Positions 34,326-43,900 are shown, numbered from the stretch's first letter. The stretch is 46,540 nt of DNA from an uncultured Bacteroidales bacterium (GCA_902776955.1 CACYSG010000031.1:1-46540), one strand, 5' to 3'. Notes: generated from the letters alone by a model not told the origin. A program made the numbers and translations.

Positions 34326-36413
34326 ATGCGCAAATTGTTTTTCCTGCTGCTCCTGGCAGCAGTCATTACACCTGCCAGCAAAGCCATCACCGTTGAGAAT
34401 ACGGCTGGACAGCTGGCCCAACTGGTGAGCGATACCCAGATTACAGAATTGACCGTTACCGGCACTATGGATGCCCGTGACTTCCTGTTCATCAGTGAAG
34501 AGCTCGCCGAACTCACCTCAATAGACCTGACCCAGGTGACCATCGTCCCGTTTGACAACGGCAAGACGCTGTATGGAACGGTCACGGCCTATTATGCCAA
34601 CGAGATTCCCCGTACGGCATTTTTTGGTAAGAAACTCACTTCGGTGGCGCTTCCCACCAATATCGAGATTATCGGTTACGCTGCCTTTGCCGGCTGTTAC
34701 CAGCTGCGTAGCGTGACGATTCCCGAGAGCGTGACCGACATCGATGACTATGCCTTTGCCGGCTGTGCCTTGACGAGCATCGACATCCCCGCCAACGTGT
34801 TGGGTATGGGCGTGGGCGTGTTCTCGCGCTGTGAGTCGCTCGAGAGTGCGGTCATCGATTCCCACATCATCGGCTCATTCGCCTTCTTGGGCGACACCAA
34901 CCTGAGCGACGTGACGCTCGGTCCTAGCGTCGTTAGTATCGATGAGGGCGCATTCAATGGTTGCACCGCCTTGAAGACGGTTGCCATCGACTACCGCTCG
35001 CGTCTGGGCCAAATCGGTGATGAAGCCTTCATCAATTCGGGCCTGGAAAACATCGACATCAGGTCGCTGACCGTGAGTCGCATCGGTGCTTGGGCTTTTG
35101 CCCAGACCCAGTTGACGGACATCGCCCTGCCGGGATCAGCATCTAACCTGGGTATGGGTATTCTGGCCCATAATCCGTTGCTCACCAAGGTATATCTTCC
35201 CGACGTGCGCACTTCTGGCGGTAGGCGCCTGCATGGTGCTCCCGCCCTGCGCCGCACCATCGAGCGTCTGCCGGACTATGCCTTTGCAGGCGACGAAATC
35301 CTCAACCCCGGCACCATGCTTCTCAATGGCACCAAGACCATCGGCAATTATGCGTTCTATAACGTTTGCCAGGATATCGACACCATGTTCCTTCCCTCGA
35401 GCATCACCTATCTGGGCGACTATGCGATGGCAGGTATGACGGGCATGAAGGTCCTCCAGACCAATGCCAGCGAGGTTCCCGCGCTGGGTATCGAAGTGTG
35501 GGCCGGTGTGGATCAGGCCTCTATTCCCCTGATTGCTCCCAGCGAGGAGAGCACCGAGCTCTACAAGGTTGCCGACCAGTGGATGAACTTCTTCTACGGC
35601 GAGCCTGAGCCTCAGTACATCCTGGGTGACGTGAACCGCGACGGTTATGTGAACATCACCGACGTGACGTTGCTCATCAGCTACGTCCTCAACGGCTCGG
35701 GCGACATCGACCTGCTTGCCGCTAACATTAACGGTGACGAAGATGTGAACATCACCGACGTGACGTTGCTCATCAGCAGGGTACTCTCCAGCACCAGCAA
35801 GATGTCGATCACCGACCAGCGCGACCAGGTTCTCGCTTGGAGTAACGCCACTGGCGACGGGCTGGAGATCGAGCCCATCACCCTGCGTGCCGGCGAGACC
35901 CGCACCATCGACGTGACTCTTGACAACAACGAGCGCATCTATATGGCTATCCAGTGTGACGTGGTGCTTCCCCAGGGAGTAACCCTTACCGCCGTTAACG
36001 GTATCGACCGTGGCGCCGACCACAGCTTCTACAGCATCAAGAACGAGGTCGAGCAGAATGCCTATACGCTGATGGGTGTTTCGATGGAGATGGCCAACTT
36101 CGCCGGTAACGATGGCAAGGTCATGAGGCTTACCGTCACCGCCGATGACGACTTTGACGCACAGGATGCCCAGATCGAGTTTGCCAATGTAAGCCTCGTG
36201 TCCACCAAGCACAACATCTACCTGGCCGAGAATGCTTTGGCAAGAATCAATGACGCCACGGGCATCGAGCGCGTGACCGCCGACAAGGAGATCGCCAGCG
36301 TGCGCTACATCAACGTGGCAGGCCAGGAGAGCGAACTCCCGTTCAACGGCATCAACATCGTGGTGACCACCTATACCGACGGCTCCACATTGACGAACAA
36401 GATTATTAAATGA
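34326..36413 (+). CDS. LRR - dockerin - cohesin-like - T9SS-tail surface protein, paralogue 1
   Basis: The protein has 695 residues with a signal peptide (MRKLFFLLLLAAVITPASKA). LRR_5/BspA repeats (~25-410; CYQLRSVTIPESVTDIDDYA) lead to a dockerin pair at ~433-495 (DVNRDGYVNITD, NINGDEDVNITD, each with a VTLLIS helix). Then comes a cohesin-like beta-sandwich (~510-630: ITLRAGETRTIDVTLDNNE, then AIQCDVVLPQGVTL, KVMRLTVTADDDF and IEFANVSLVS). The last ~45 residues are a T9SS type A-like tail (ASVRYINVAGQESELPFNGI). Having both a dockerin and a cohesin-like module on one chain would allow homo-assembly or display of dockerin partners at the cell surface. The cohesin call is from pattern recognition and is less sure than the rest. 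Confidence 0.87.
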   Translation: MRKLFFLLLLAAVITPASKAITVENTAGQLAQLVSDTQITELTVTGTMDARDFLFISEELAELTSIDLTQVTIVPFDNGKTLYGTVTAYYANEIPRTAFFGKKLTSVALPTNIEIIGYAAFAGCYQLRSVTIPESVTDIDDYAFAGCALTSIDIPANVLGMGVGVFSRCESLESAVIDSHIIGSFAFLGDTNLSDVTLGPSVVSIDEGAFNGCTALKTVAIDYRSRLGQIGDEAFINSGLENIDIRSLTVSRIGAWAFAQTQLTDIALPGSASNLGMGILAHNPLLTKVYLPDVRTSGGRRLHGAPALRRTIERLPDYAFAGDEILNPGTMLLNGTKTIGNYAFYNVCQDIDTMFLPSSITYLGDYAMAGMTGMKVLQTNASEVPALGIEVWAGVDQASIPLIAPSEESTELYKVADQWMNFFYGEPEPQYILGDVNRDGYVNITDVTLLISYVLNGSGDIDLLAANINGDEDVNITDVTLLISRVLSSTSKMSITDQRDQVLAWSNATGDGLEIEPITLRAGETRTIDVTLDNNERIYMAIQCDVVLPQGVTLTAVNGIDRGADHSFYSIKNEVEQNAYTLMGVSMEMANFAGNDGKVMRLTVTADDDFDAQDAQIEFANVSLVSTKHNIYLAENALARINDATGIERVTADKEIASVRYINVAGQESELPFNGINIVVTTYTDGSTLTNKIIK

Positions 36414-36479
36414 TATTCATCAGATTAATTAATTGTGTTAATTAACATCGGACAATAAAGAAATAATAAGTATTGTATT

Positions 36480-36515
36480 GCGTCGCCACCCGTGAGGGCA
36501 GCGACGCTTTTTTTG
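36480..36515 (+). terminator. Terminator of the 34.3-kb LRR gene
   Basis: GCGTCGC (36480-36486) pairs with GCGACGC (36501-36507), followed by seven T residues. Confidence 0.88.
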
Positions 36516-36547
36516 TGAAAAAAGGACCTTGTTTGTGGAAAAACCAT

Positions 36548-36556
36548 TATATTTGC
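36548..36556 (+). promoter_or_regulatory. -7 promoter element of the 36.6-kb LRR-trmB unit
   Basis: TATATTTGC, 31 bases before the ATG at 36587, just after the preceding terminator. Confidence 0.65.
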
Positions 36557-36586
36557 AAGATTAACTCTATCAGTTATCACAATAGT

Positions 36587-38563
36587 ATGAAAAACCAGAT
36601 CATCATATGTCTGATGGCGATGGCAGCGGTGTTCCTGCATGCCGGGGCTATCGATGTGGCCACCACTGCGGGTGAATTATCCGGTAAGGTGACCGATTAC
36701 TCCATCACCGACCTGACGGTGACGGGAACCATGGATTTTAATGACTTTTACTTCATTGCCGACAACCTCAAGCAGCTCAGGTCGCTCGATTTGACCGATG
36801 TGAGGGTGGTCGGCAGCAGCAGCGTGAGCCGACGCTATTGGCAGGACGGATTCAAGGACGACGAGCTGCCCGTGGGCGCGTTGGGAGGCATGAACCTAAC
36901 CACCGTGAAGCTGCCGTCGTCACTGCAGAGCATCGGGCAGGCCGCCCTGGCGGGCTGCATCGCCCTGGAAGAGGTGACCTTGCCCGCCGAACTGGACAGC
37001 ATCGGTGAATATGCCTTTGCGGGCTGCACCTCGCTCCAGGGGGTGACCCTGCCGGCCAGCGTCAGGGTGGTGGCGACAGGCGCCTTTGTGCACTGCACGT
37101 CGCTCACACGCTTTGACGTGGAGCCGTCGAGCCGCTTGGAAAGGGTGGACGCTACGGCACTGATGGATTGTCCCGCGTTGACGGCTGTCGAGCTGGGGCC
37201 CTCGGTGCAGTACCTCGGTGAGCGGGCGCTGTTGGGAGCAAGTGTACAGCATATCGACCTGACTGCCAATGAGCGCCTTGCCGAAATCGGTGATTGGGCG
37301 CTGGCACAGTCGCCGGTCAACGAGATTAGTTTGCCCTCCAGTGTGACCCGTGTGGGCGATGGCGCATTCTTTGGCGACGACCAGCTCACGGCGGTACGTT
37401 TAGGCGGCAGCGTTGCCGAACTCAATGACTACTTGATGGCCGGAACGGGGCTGAATGGAGAGCTCGACTTGACGGGCGTGAGCCGGATTGGCAATTATAC
37501 GTTCTATAACGTCTCGGAGCTGCCCGAAGTGACCCTGCCCGCGACGGTGACCTGGCTGGGCTCGTTTGCCATGGCCGGCATGACGGGCATGACGGCGCTG
37601 ACGAGCGAAGCGGTCGATGTCCCCGCCCTGGGCGACAGCGTGTGGGCTGGAGTCAACCAGTCCCTCATCCCCCTGACCGTCCCCGACGAGGCCCGTGAAC
37701 ACTATCAGGAGGCTGAACAATGGAAGGAGTTCTACTTCTATGTCGAGCCGAAGTGGCTGCGTGGCGATGTCAATAATGACGGCGAGGTGAATATCGCCGA
37801 TGTCAACACGTTGATAGACATTATTCTGGGCGGACGCTTCGATGAAGGCACCATGCGCCGCGCCGATGTCAACGAGGATGGCGAAATCGGCATTGCCGAC
37901 GTCAACACGGTTATCGATATCATTCTGAACCCCGGTGCTTATGCCGCGCCTGCGGTGGACACCGGCGACACGATGCACCTCGACGACGTGACGCTCAGGC
38001 CGGGCGAGGAGCGGACGCTGACGGTCACCCTTGACCACGCCGAGGCCTATAGCGCGCTGCAGTGCGACATCATCCTGCCTGCAGGCTTGACACTGGTGAA
38101 TACCGCCGCCCTGGGACAGACCACCGAGACCCGTGTCATGGGCGACCAATGGGTGCGCACGTTGACCTACTCGATGGACAAGCGCCGCTTTAGCGACGAG
38201 GATGGTGTGGTGCTCACGCTAACCGTCCGCGCCGACGACAATCTGCCTGCGTCAGGGCAGTTGACCATCAGCAACATCGTCCTTGCCGATGAGCACAACG
38301 TCGGATGGCACGCCGGTGACTGCGTGGCCATGGTGAACAGCACGACGGGCATCGAGGATGTGACCGCCGCCGGCGATCGCGTATGGGTCGAGGGAAACAC
38401 CCTGTGCATCGATTCACGCCTTGTAGCGACGGCACGCGTGTCGGCCATCAACGGCATGACGCGTGACCTCTCGCTCGACGCGGGTGTGAACCGCTACAGG
38501 ATGCAGCAGGGCTTCTATGTCGTTGTCCTCAATGGCAGGAGCTATAAAGTGGCAATTAGATAA
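36587..38563 (+). CDS. LRR - dockerin - cohesin-like - C-terminal-tail surface protein, paralogue 2
   Basis: The protein has 658 residues from the ATG at 36587, where the signal peptide starts ([20 protein letters not shown]); the open frame upstream overlaps promoter and terminator. LRR_5 repeats (~20-375) are followed by a dockerin pair at ~392-452 ([24 protein letters not shown], each with a VNTxIDIIL helix). A cohesin-like domain follows (~465-590: [44 protein letters not shown]). The final ~55 residues form a sorting-tail-like segment ending [22 protein letters not shown] in two pieces. It has the same architecture as the neighbouring 34326 gene but is clearly diverged. trmB starts 22 bases downstream, so this surface protein seems to head the trmB-mrp-xse unit. 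Confidence 0.87.
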   Translation: MKNQIIICLMAMAAVFLHAGAIDVATTAGELSGKVTDYSITDLTVTGTMDFNDFYFIADNLKQLRSLDLTDVRVVGSSSVSRRYWQDGFKDDELPVGALGGMNLTTVKLPSSLQSIGQAALAGCIALEEVTLPAELDSIGEYAFAGCTSLQGVTLPASVRVVATGAFVHCTSLTRFDVEPSSRLERVDATALMDCPALTAVELGPSVQYLGERALLGASVQHIDLTANERLAEIGDWALAQSPVNEISLPSSVTRVGDGAFFGDDQLTAVRLGGSVAELNDYLMAGTGLNGELDLTGVSRIGNYTFYNVSELPEVTLPATVTWLGSFAMAGMTGMTALTSEAVDVPALGDSVWAGVNQSLIPLTVPDEAREHYQEAEQWKEFYFYVEPKWLRGDVNNDGEVNIADVNTLIDIILGGRFDEGTMRRADVNEDGEIGIADVNTVIDIILNPGAYAAPAVDTGDTMHLDDVTLRPGEERTLTVTLDHAEAYSALQCDIILPAGLTLVNTAALGQTTETRVMGDQWVRTLTYSMDKRRFSDEDGVVLTLTVRADDNLPASGQLTISNIVLADEHNVGWHAGDCVAMVNSTTGIEDVTAAGDRVWVEGNTLCIDSRLVATARVSAINGMTRDLSLDAGVNRYRMQQGFYVVVLNGRSYKVAIR

Positions 38564-38585
38564 CACGACTAATAAAACCGAAACA

Positions 38586-39359
38586 ATGGGAAAGAACAAA
38601 CTCAAGAAATTTGCCGACATGGAGCGCATGGAATGTGTGTTCCAGTTCCCCTTTGCCGTGGTCACGCGCGAGGGAGGCTGTCCCATGCGCGGCAAGTGGA
38701 ATGAGCAGTATTTCAAGAACGATAACCCCATCGTGCTCGAACTCGGGTGCGGCAAGGGGGAATATGCCGTGGGACTGGCTCAGCGCTTCCCCGGCAAGAA
38801 CTACATCGGTGTGGACATCAAGGGTGCCCGCATGTGGACCGGTGCCAAGCTGGCGACGGAGCTGGGGCTGCCCAATGTGGCGTTCCTGCGCACCAGCATC
38901 GAGCTGATTGACCGCATGTTTGCCCCCGACGAGGTTTCCGAGATCTGGATCACCTTCCCCGATCCGCAGATGAAGAAGGTGAACAAGCGCCTCACGTCAA
39001 CCCGCTTCCTGGACAATTACCGCAACATCCTGTGTGACGGCGGCATCGTCCACTTGAAGACCGACAGCCCGTTCCTCTACACCTACACCCATGCCCTGGT
39101 CGAGGAGAACCATTTGCCGGTCGAGGCCGACACCGACGACCTCTATGCCAGCGGCCTGGCCAACGACATCCTGGACATCAAGACCCACTATGAGATGCAG
39201 TGGCTGCAGCGTGGCTTGACCATCAAGTACATCCGCTTTGCCCTGCCTCACGGTGTGGAACTCATCGAGCCCGACATCGACATCGAGCCCGACACCTACC
39301 GCAGCTACAACCGCGGCTACATCCAGATGCCTCAACTCATGCCTGATAACGAATCATAG
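38586..39359 (+). CDS. trmB: tRNA (guanine46-N7)-methyltransferase
   Basis: The protein has 257 residues. The SAM-binding motif is [16 protein letters not shown], with [13 protein letters not shown] as motif [21 protein letters not shown] is the family signature with the catalytic Asp/Pro loop. It makes m7G46 in tRNA. The start at 38586 follows the preceding stop by 22 bases; the longer frame upstream overlaps the LRR gene. A heptad array separates it from mrp. Confidence 0.97.
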   Translation: MGKNKLKKFADMERMECVFQFPFAVVTREGGCPMRGKWNEQYFKNDNPIVLELGCGKGEYAVGLAQRFPGKNYIGVDIKGARMWTGAKLATELGLPNVAFLRTSIELIDRMFAPDEVSEIWITFPDPQMKKVNKRLTSTRFLDNYRNILCDGGIVHLKTDSPFLYTYTHALVEENHLPVEADTDDLYASGLANDILDIKTHYEMQWLQRGLTIKYIRFALPHGVELIEPDIDIEPDTYRSYNRGYIQMPQLMPDNES

Positions 39360-39362
39360 ACG

Positions 39363-39454
39363 TTAGATGTTAGACATTAGACTTTAGACGTTAGACATTA
39401 GACATTAGACGTTAGATTTTTAGACTTTAAACATTAAACTTTAAACTTTAAACT
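39363..39454. repeat. 7-bp tandem array, TTAGACN/TTAAACN x13
   Basis: Eight TTAGANN heptamers, one extra base, then TTAGACT and four TTAAACN heptamers run right up to 9 bases before the mrp start codon. The period is exact apart from the single inserted base. Confidence 0.95.
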
Positions 39455-39462
39455 AAAATAAT

Positions 39463-40566
39463 ATGAGTATTTATCCGAATCTGATACTGGACGCCCTGCG
39501 CACGGTGCGTTACCCCGGAACGGGACGCGACATCGTGGACATGGGCATGGTAAATGACGACATCCGCATTGACGGTAACCGAGTGAGTTTCTCGCTGACG
39601 TTTGAAAAGCCCACCGATCCCTTCATCAAGAGCGTGGTTAAGGCCGCCGAGGCCGCCATTCTCGCTCATGTGAGCCCCGATGTGGACATTAAGGGCAATA
39701 TCGGCGTCAAGACCGCTCAGGATAACCCCGTCCGCAAAATAGAAAAACCGCTGCCCGGCGTGAAGAACATCATCGCCGTGAGCTCAGGCAAGGGCGGCGT
39801 GGGCAAATCGACCATCGCCTGCAACCTGGCTGTGGCGCTGGCCCTGCAGGGCTACCGCGTCGGCCTGCTCGATGCCGATATCTTCGGCCCCTCGATGCCC
39901 AAGATGTTCGGCGCCGAGGACGAGCAACTCTATATGCACGAGGTGGACGGTAAGAACCTCATCATCCCCCTGGAGAAATATGGCGTGAAGATGCTCTCGC
40001 TGGGATTCCTCGTGGACAAGGAGAAAGCCATCCTGTGGCGTGGCGCCATGGCGAGCAACGCCCTGCGTCAGCTCATCAACGAGGCCGATTGGGGTGAGCT
40101 TGACTATTTCGTCATCGACCTGCCGCCCGGCACCAGTGATATCCACCTGACACTGGTGCAGACGCTGGCCATCACGGGCGCCATCGTCGTCACAACCCCG
40201 CAGCAGGTCGCCCTGGCCGATGCGCGCAAGGGTATCTCGATGTTCATGGGCGAGCACGTGAATGTGCCCGTGCTGGGCATCGTCGAGAATATGTCCTGGT
40301 TCACGCCCGCTACCCATCCCGACGAGAAATACTTCATCTTTGGCCACGATGGCGGCAAGTTGCTGGCCGAGGCCCTGGGTGTAGAGCTGCTGGGGCAGAT
40401 TCCGCTGGTTGCCAGCATCTGCAAGGGCAGTGACGACGGCCAGCCCGTCGTGCGCTTGAACGACGTGAGCGGTGTGGCCTTCAAGCACCTCGCCACACGC
40501 GTGGTCGAGGCCATCGACCGCCGCAACCAGGAGTTGCCTCCTACCGAAGTCGTACAGACTCATTGA
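39463..40566 (+). CDS. mrp: Mrp/NBP35-type Fe-S cluster carrier ATPase
   Basis: The protein has 367 residues. An N-terminal DUF59/MIP18-like domain (~1-85) is followed by the P-loop ATPase, whose deviant Walker A motif is SSGKGGVGKST near residue 107. Further motifs are LLDADIFGPSMPKMF, IDLPPGTSDIHLTL and NMSWF. The usual CxxC metal pair of many Mrp proteins is not visible after NMSWF (TPATHPDEKYFIFG); the family varies here. It likely moves Fe-S clusters to target proteins in the cytoplasm. It is in line with trmB upstream and the M48 lipoprotein gene downstream. Confidence 0.95.
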   Translation: MSIYPNLILDALRTVRYPGTGRDIVDMGMVNDDIRIDGNRVSFSLTFEKPTDPFIKSVVKAAEAAILAHVSPDVDIKGNIGVKTAQDNPVRKIEKPLPGVKNIIAVSSGKGGVGKSTIACNLAVALALQGYRVGLLDADIFGPSMPKMFGAEDEQLYMHEVDGKNLIIPLEKYGVKMLSLGFLVDKEKAILWRGAMASNALRQLINEADWGELDYFVIDLPPGTSDIHLTLVQTLAITGAIVVTTPQQVALADARKGISMFMGEHVNVPVLGIVENMSWFTPATHPDEKYFIFGHDGGKLLAEALGVELLGQIPLVASICKGSDDGQPVVRLNDVSGVAFKHLATRVVEAIDRRNQELPPTEVVQTH

Positions 40567-40604
40567 AGTTCATAACTAATATTCACCAACTAACTAGATT
40601 GATT

Positions 40605-41402
40605 ATGAAAAAGATTATCGCAATGTTGGCCGTAGCAGCCATGCTGCTCACCAGCTGTGGCTCGGTCCCCATCACGGGCCGCAAACAACTGAATCTTGTC
40701 AGCGACCAAGAGGTGCTGGCAGCCAGTCTCCAGCAGTATGCCAGCTTCATGCAGACGGCGCAGATTTCCACCCAGAAGGCACAAAGCGCCCAGGTGACCC
40801 GCGTCGGTCAGCGCATTGCCGCCGCCACCGAGGCCTACCTCAGGTATGCAGGCCTGGAGAGCGAGTTGCAGAACTTCGCTTGGGAATTTAACCTGGTCAA
40901 GAGTGATGACGTGAATGCCTGGTGTATGCCTGGCGGTAAGATTGTGGTCTATGAGGGCATCATGAACCTTGTGAGCAGCGATGACGAGCTGGCTGTGGTC
41001 ATCGGCCACGAGGTGGCTCACGCTGTCGCTAAGCACAGCAACGAGCGCATGAGCCAGCAGGTGCTCGCACAATATGGCGCACAGGCCGTCGGCATCTTTA
41101 CCAGCGGCAAGAGCGCTGCCACCCAGCAGATTGCCCAGCAGGTCTATGGCCTGGGCGCCCAGTATGGTGTGATGCAGCCCTTCTCGCGCAAGCATGAGAG
41201 CGAGGCCGACAAGATGGGCCTGGTGCTCATGACCATCGCCGGCTATAACCCCGATGTGGCCATCACCTTCTGGCAGAAGATGGCATCGACCACTACCCAG
41301 GAGCCGCCCGAGTTCATGAGCTCTCACCCGAGCCATGCCACCCGCATCTCTGACATCCAGAAGTGGTTGCCCGAGGTCAAGAAACAGTACGGCGGCAAGT
41401 AA
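40605..41402 (+). CDS. M48-family metallopeptidase lipoprotein
   Basis: The protein has 265 residues with a lipoprotein signal (MKKIIAMLAVAAMLLTSCGS). The zinc motif is VVIGHEVAHAVAKHSNERMS (HExxH), and the third ligand is in KHESEADKMGL (Glu). It resembles E. coli LoiP/YcaL, periplasmic outer-membrane-associated proteases that deal with misfolded envelope proteins. The ATG at 40605 is chosen because the signal peptide begins there. The stop codon is directly followed by the DUF3256 start (taaATG). Confidence 0.95.
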   Translation: MKKIIAMLAVAAMLLTSCGSVPITGRKQLNLVSDQEVLAASLQQYASFMQTAQISTQKAQSAQVTRVGQRIAAATEAYLRYAGLESELQNFAWEFNLVKSDDVNAWCMPGGKIVVYEGIMNLVSSDDELAVVIGHEVAHAVAKHSNERMSQQVLAQYGAQAVGIFTSGKSAATQQIAQQVYGLGAQYGVMQPFSRKHESEADKMGLVLMTIAGYNPDVAITFWQKMASTTTQEPPEFMSSHPSHATRISDIQKWLPEVKKQYGGK

Positions 41403-42044
41403 ATGAGACGCTTTTTAACCTTCCTCGTCCTGTCGGTGGCATTGATGCCACTGACAGGTGAGGCTCGTTCGATAGCCGAGCTGTTCGCCATGGAGCCGGG
41501 GAATATTTTCCCCCTGCTCACGCGCACCGCGCGCCTCGACATGGTGGACTATTACAATAGCGGGCAGATGGTCGCCGTCCCCAATAATCTGGCGGGCGAG
41601 AGCCGGCTTTTGGAGCTGGACAGTGCCTACCTGAAGGTGCAGACGAGCGACAGCCGCGTCGTGGAGATGCTCGTCAGGAAGGCGGGCAAGGACACGGTCA
41701 TCACGGTCATTGAGACGGTGATGACACCTGTGCCCGACAGCCGCCTCACCCAGTGGAACGCACACTGGCAGCAATTCACGAGCGACAAGCTGTTCAAGAA
41801 ACCCGCTATCGACGATTTCATGGTGAAAAAGATGCCGCAGGAGCTGCGGGCCGAGTTGCAGGCAGTCATGGCGTTCCCGCTTGTCCAGCTGGCCTTCACG
41901 GGCGAGAACCATAGCGCCATCGAGGCGACCCACGGCCTGGACCGCTTCCTCACCCGCGAGGAATACAAGCGCTTTGCCGGTTATTTCAAGCCGTCCATCA
42001 GTTTCGGCTTCAACGGATTGAAAATCAAGCCTGTCAAGAAGTAG
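41403..42044 (+). CDS. DUF3256 family secreted protein
   Basis: The protein has 213 residues with a signal peptide (MRRFLTFLVLSVALMPLTGEA). Conserved stretches are LFAMEPGNIFPLLTRTARLD, then YYNSGQ and ITVIETVMTPVPDSRL. This Bacteroidales family has no known role and is often found between an M48 protease gene and xseA, as here. There are no bases between it and the M48 stop, and two bases to xseA, so the three are clearly co-transcribed. Confidence 0.9.
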   Translation: MRRFLTFLVLSVALMPLTGEARSIAELFAMEPGNIFPLLTRTARLDMVDYYNSGQMVAVPNNLAGESRLLELDSAYLKVQTSDSRVVEMLVRKAGKDTVITVIETVMTPVPDSRLTQWNAHWQQFTSDKLFKKPAIDDFMVKKMPQELRAELQAVMAFPLVQLAFTGENHSAIEATHGLDRFLTREEYKRFAGYFKPSISFGFNGLKIKPVKK

Positions 42045-42046
42045 CC

Positions 42047-43372
42047 ATGCCACAACCCACACTTTTCACCCAGCCGCCCCAGGGCATGACCTTGAGCGAG
42101 TTCAACGCGCGCATCGAGAGTCATCTCAATGGCCAGGAAGACCTCCGGGCCCAGTGGGTCATTGCCGAGACCAGCGACCTGCGGCTCAACCGCAGCGGCC
42201 ATTGCTATACCGAACTCATCGAGAAAGACGCATCGGGAACGACCGTAGCAAAGGTAGGAGCTGCCATCTGGGCCAACACCTACAGGGAGCTGTACCACAA
42301 GTTCTTGAGGGCCACGGGACAAGTGCTGTCCACGGGCATGAAGGTGCTGGTTAACGTGACGGCATCGTTCCATCGGCTGTATGGCATCAAGGTGGTCATC
42401 AACGACATCGACCCCAATTACACGATGGGCGACATGGCACGTCAGCGCCAGGAAATCATCAACCGCCTCACTGCCGAGGGGCTCATCGACAAGAACAAGC
42501 AGCAACCGTGGTACGACGTGCCGCGGCGCGTCGCTATCGTCTCGGCGGCAGGGGCGGCAGGCTATGGCGACTTCATGAACCAGCTGGCGGGCAACCCCTA
42601 CGGCCTGCAGTTCTACACCTGCCTGTTCAATGCCGTCATGCAAGGCGCCCAGACGGTTCCCACGGTCATGGCGGCCCTGGACCGCATCAACACCTATGCC
42701 GACCTGTTCGACTGCGTGGTCATTATCCGTGGCGGTGGAGCGACATCCGAGCTCAACTCATTTGACAGCTACGACCTGGCGGCCGCTGTCGCCAATTTCC
42801 CCTTGCCCGTCATCGTGGGCATCGGCCACGAGCGTGACGAGACGGTGCTGGACTATGTTGCCGCCATCAGGGTGAAGACGCCCACAGCGGCTGCCGAGTG
42901 GCTCATCCAGCAGGGAGCCGACGCGCTGGCACATCTCGACGAGCTGCAGGACGCCGTCGTGACCGCTGTGCGCGACACCGTGAGTCAGGCACGGGAGCAT
43001 CTGGCCTATTTCACCAGCATGATACCCGCCGCGGCACGCCACATCATCGATACTAACCGCATCAGGCTCGACAACCACGCCCGTAACATCCCCTTTGCTG
43101 CCACGAGCCTCATCAAGGGGCAGTGCACCCTGCTGGACCGCGCCGTGGAGCGCATGGGCGATGCCGTCGCCGCAGCCTTCCACCGTGAACAGCAACGCCT
43201 GCAGGCCCTCGGCGACAAGGCAGCCCTGCTGTCACCCGAGAACACCCTGCGCCGCGGCTATTCCCTCGTGAGAAAAGACGGCAAGTGCGTCACCGCCGCC
43301 TCCCAGCTACAGCCCGGCGACAACGTGACCATGCAGTTCGCAACCGGCACCGCCGCCGCCACAGTAAAGTAG
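42047..43372 (+). CDS. xseA: Exodeoxyribonuclease VII large subunit
   Basis: The protein has 441 residues. An N-terminal OB-fold (~15-115) binds single-stranded DNA. The catalytic core has RVAIVSAAGAAGYGDFMNQL, VVIIRGGGATSELNSFD, and VIVGIGHERDETVLD, the usual active-site His/Asp motif. A helical region and a short C-terminal barrel (LRRGYSLVRKDGK) follow. With XseB it cuts single-stranded DNA into oligonucleotides during repair. xseB lies unusually far downstream because a 167-bp miniature element lies between them. Confidence 0.97.
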   Translation: MPQPTLFTQPPQGMTLSEFNARIESHLNGQEDLRAQWVIAETSDLRLNRSGHCYTELIEKDASGTTVAKVGAAIWANTYRELYHKFLRATGQVLSTGMKVLVNVTASFHRLYGIKVVINDIDPNYTMGDMARQRQEIINRLTAEGLIDKNKQQPWYDVPRRVAIVSAAGAAGYGDFMNQLAGNPYGLQFYTCLFNAVMQGAQTVPTVMAALDRINTYADLFDCVVIIRGGGATSELNSFDSYDLAAAVANFPLPVIVGIGHERDETVLDYVAAIRVKTPTAAAEWLIQQGADALAHLDELQDAVVTAVRDTVSQAREHLAYFTSMIPAAARHIIDTNRIRLDNHARNIPFAATSLIKGQCTLLDRAVERMGDAVAAAFHREQQRLQALGDKAALLSPENTLRRGYSLVRKDGKCVTAASQLQPGDNVTMQFATGTAAATVK

Positions 43373-43377
43373 AGGGT

Positions 43378-43544
43378 GTGTCATATTTCAATTGCTAGAA
43401 TTATAACCGCCCTGCGGGCGGGAAATTAATCAAATTATTTTTAAAAATTTTATTAATATGAATAAAATACTAATTTTAATATAAAATTTTGTTTAATTTC
43501 CCGTGCGATAGCACGGTTATATTACCGAGTCGTAATTATGACAC
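43378..43544. mobile_element. Miniature inverted-repeat element (copy 2) between xseA and xseB
   Basis: It begins GTGTCATA and ends TATGACAC as outer inverted repeats. Inner ATAACCG/CGGTTAT and CGGGAAATTAA/TTAATTTCCCG arms carry hairpins CCGCCCTGCGGGCGG and CCGTGCGATAGCACGG. The interior is AT-rich and non-coding. The hairpin-bearing arms are identical in sequence to copy 1 at about 25.2-25.35 kb. It starts 5 bases after the xseA stop. Confidence 0.92.
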
Positions 43545-43620
43545 AGACTCCCCAAGGCACTATAAGAACGCAGATGCCAAACAATTAGTTTAATTCGTGA
43601 AATTCATAGTTTAAAAGAAT

Positions 43621-43824
43621 ATGGAAGAGAACAATGAAATGACTTATACCCAAGCGGTTACCGAACTCGAACAGCTTGTGCAGAAGATGCAGGACCCGCA
43701 GTGCAGCATCGACAACCTGAGCGACTACACCAAGCGAAGCAAGGAACTCCTTGACCTGTGTCGCAAGAAACTCACCGCCGCCGACGAGCAACTCAAGCAG
43801 ATACTCGCCACCATCCAGCAATAA
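43621..43824 (+). CDS. xseB: Exodeoxyribonuclease VII small subunit
   Basis: The protein has 67 residues, the usual size. It has the family pattern MTYTQAVTELEQLVQKMQ ... LSDYTKRSKELLDLCRKKL and ends in a helix. It forms the helical stalk of ExoVII with XseA. Normally xseA and xseB are adjacent or overlap; here the gap is about 250 bases because of the miniature element. Confidence 0.95.
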   Translation: MEENNEMTYTQAVTELEQLVQKMQDPQCSIDNLSDYTKRSKELLDLCRKKLTAADEQLKQILATIQQ

Positions 43825-43854
43825 GGGTGGCAATTTGCACAGGGTAAAAAACTA

Positions 43855-43882
43855 TTAGATGTTAACTATTAACTGTTAACTA
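43855..43882. repeat. 7-bp tandem array, TTARNTN x4
   Basis: TTAGATG, TTAACTA, TTAACTG, TTAACTA in a row, just before the tRNA-Leu -7 box. It overlaps the expected -33 position. Confidence 0.85.
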
Positions 43883-43891
43883 AAAAATTAT

Positions 43892-43900
43892 TACCTTTGC
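43892..43900 (+). promoter_or_regulatory. -7 promoter element of tRNA-Leu
   Basis: TACCTTTGC, 24 bases before the tRNA 5' end, the same box as at tRNA-Pro. Confidence 0.7.

Noticed and set aside
28552-38563. Polysaccharide utilisation locus
   Set aside because: No SusC/SusD pair, glycoside hydrolase or hybrid regulator is present; the three large proteins are surface modules only.
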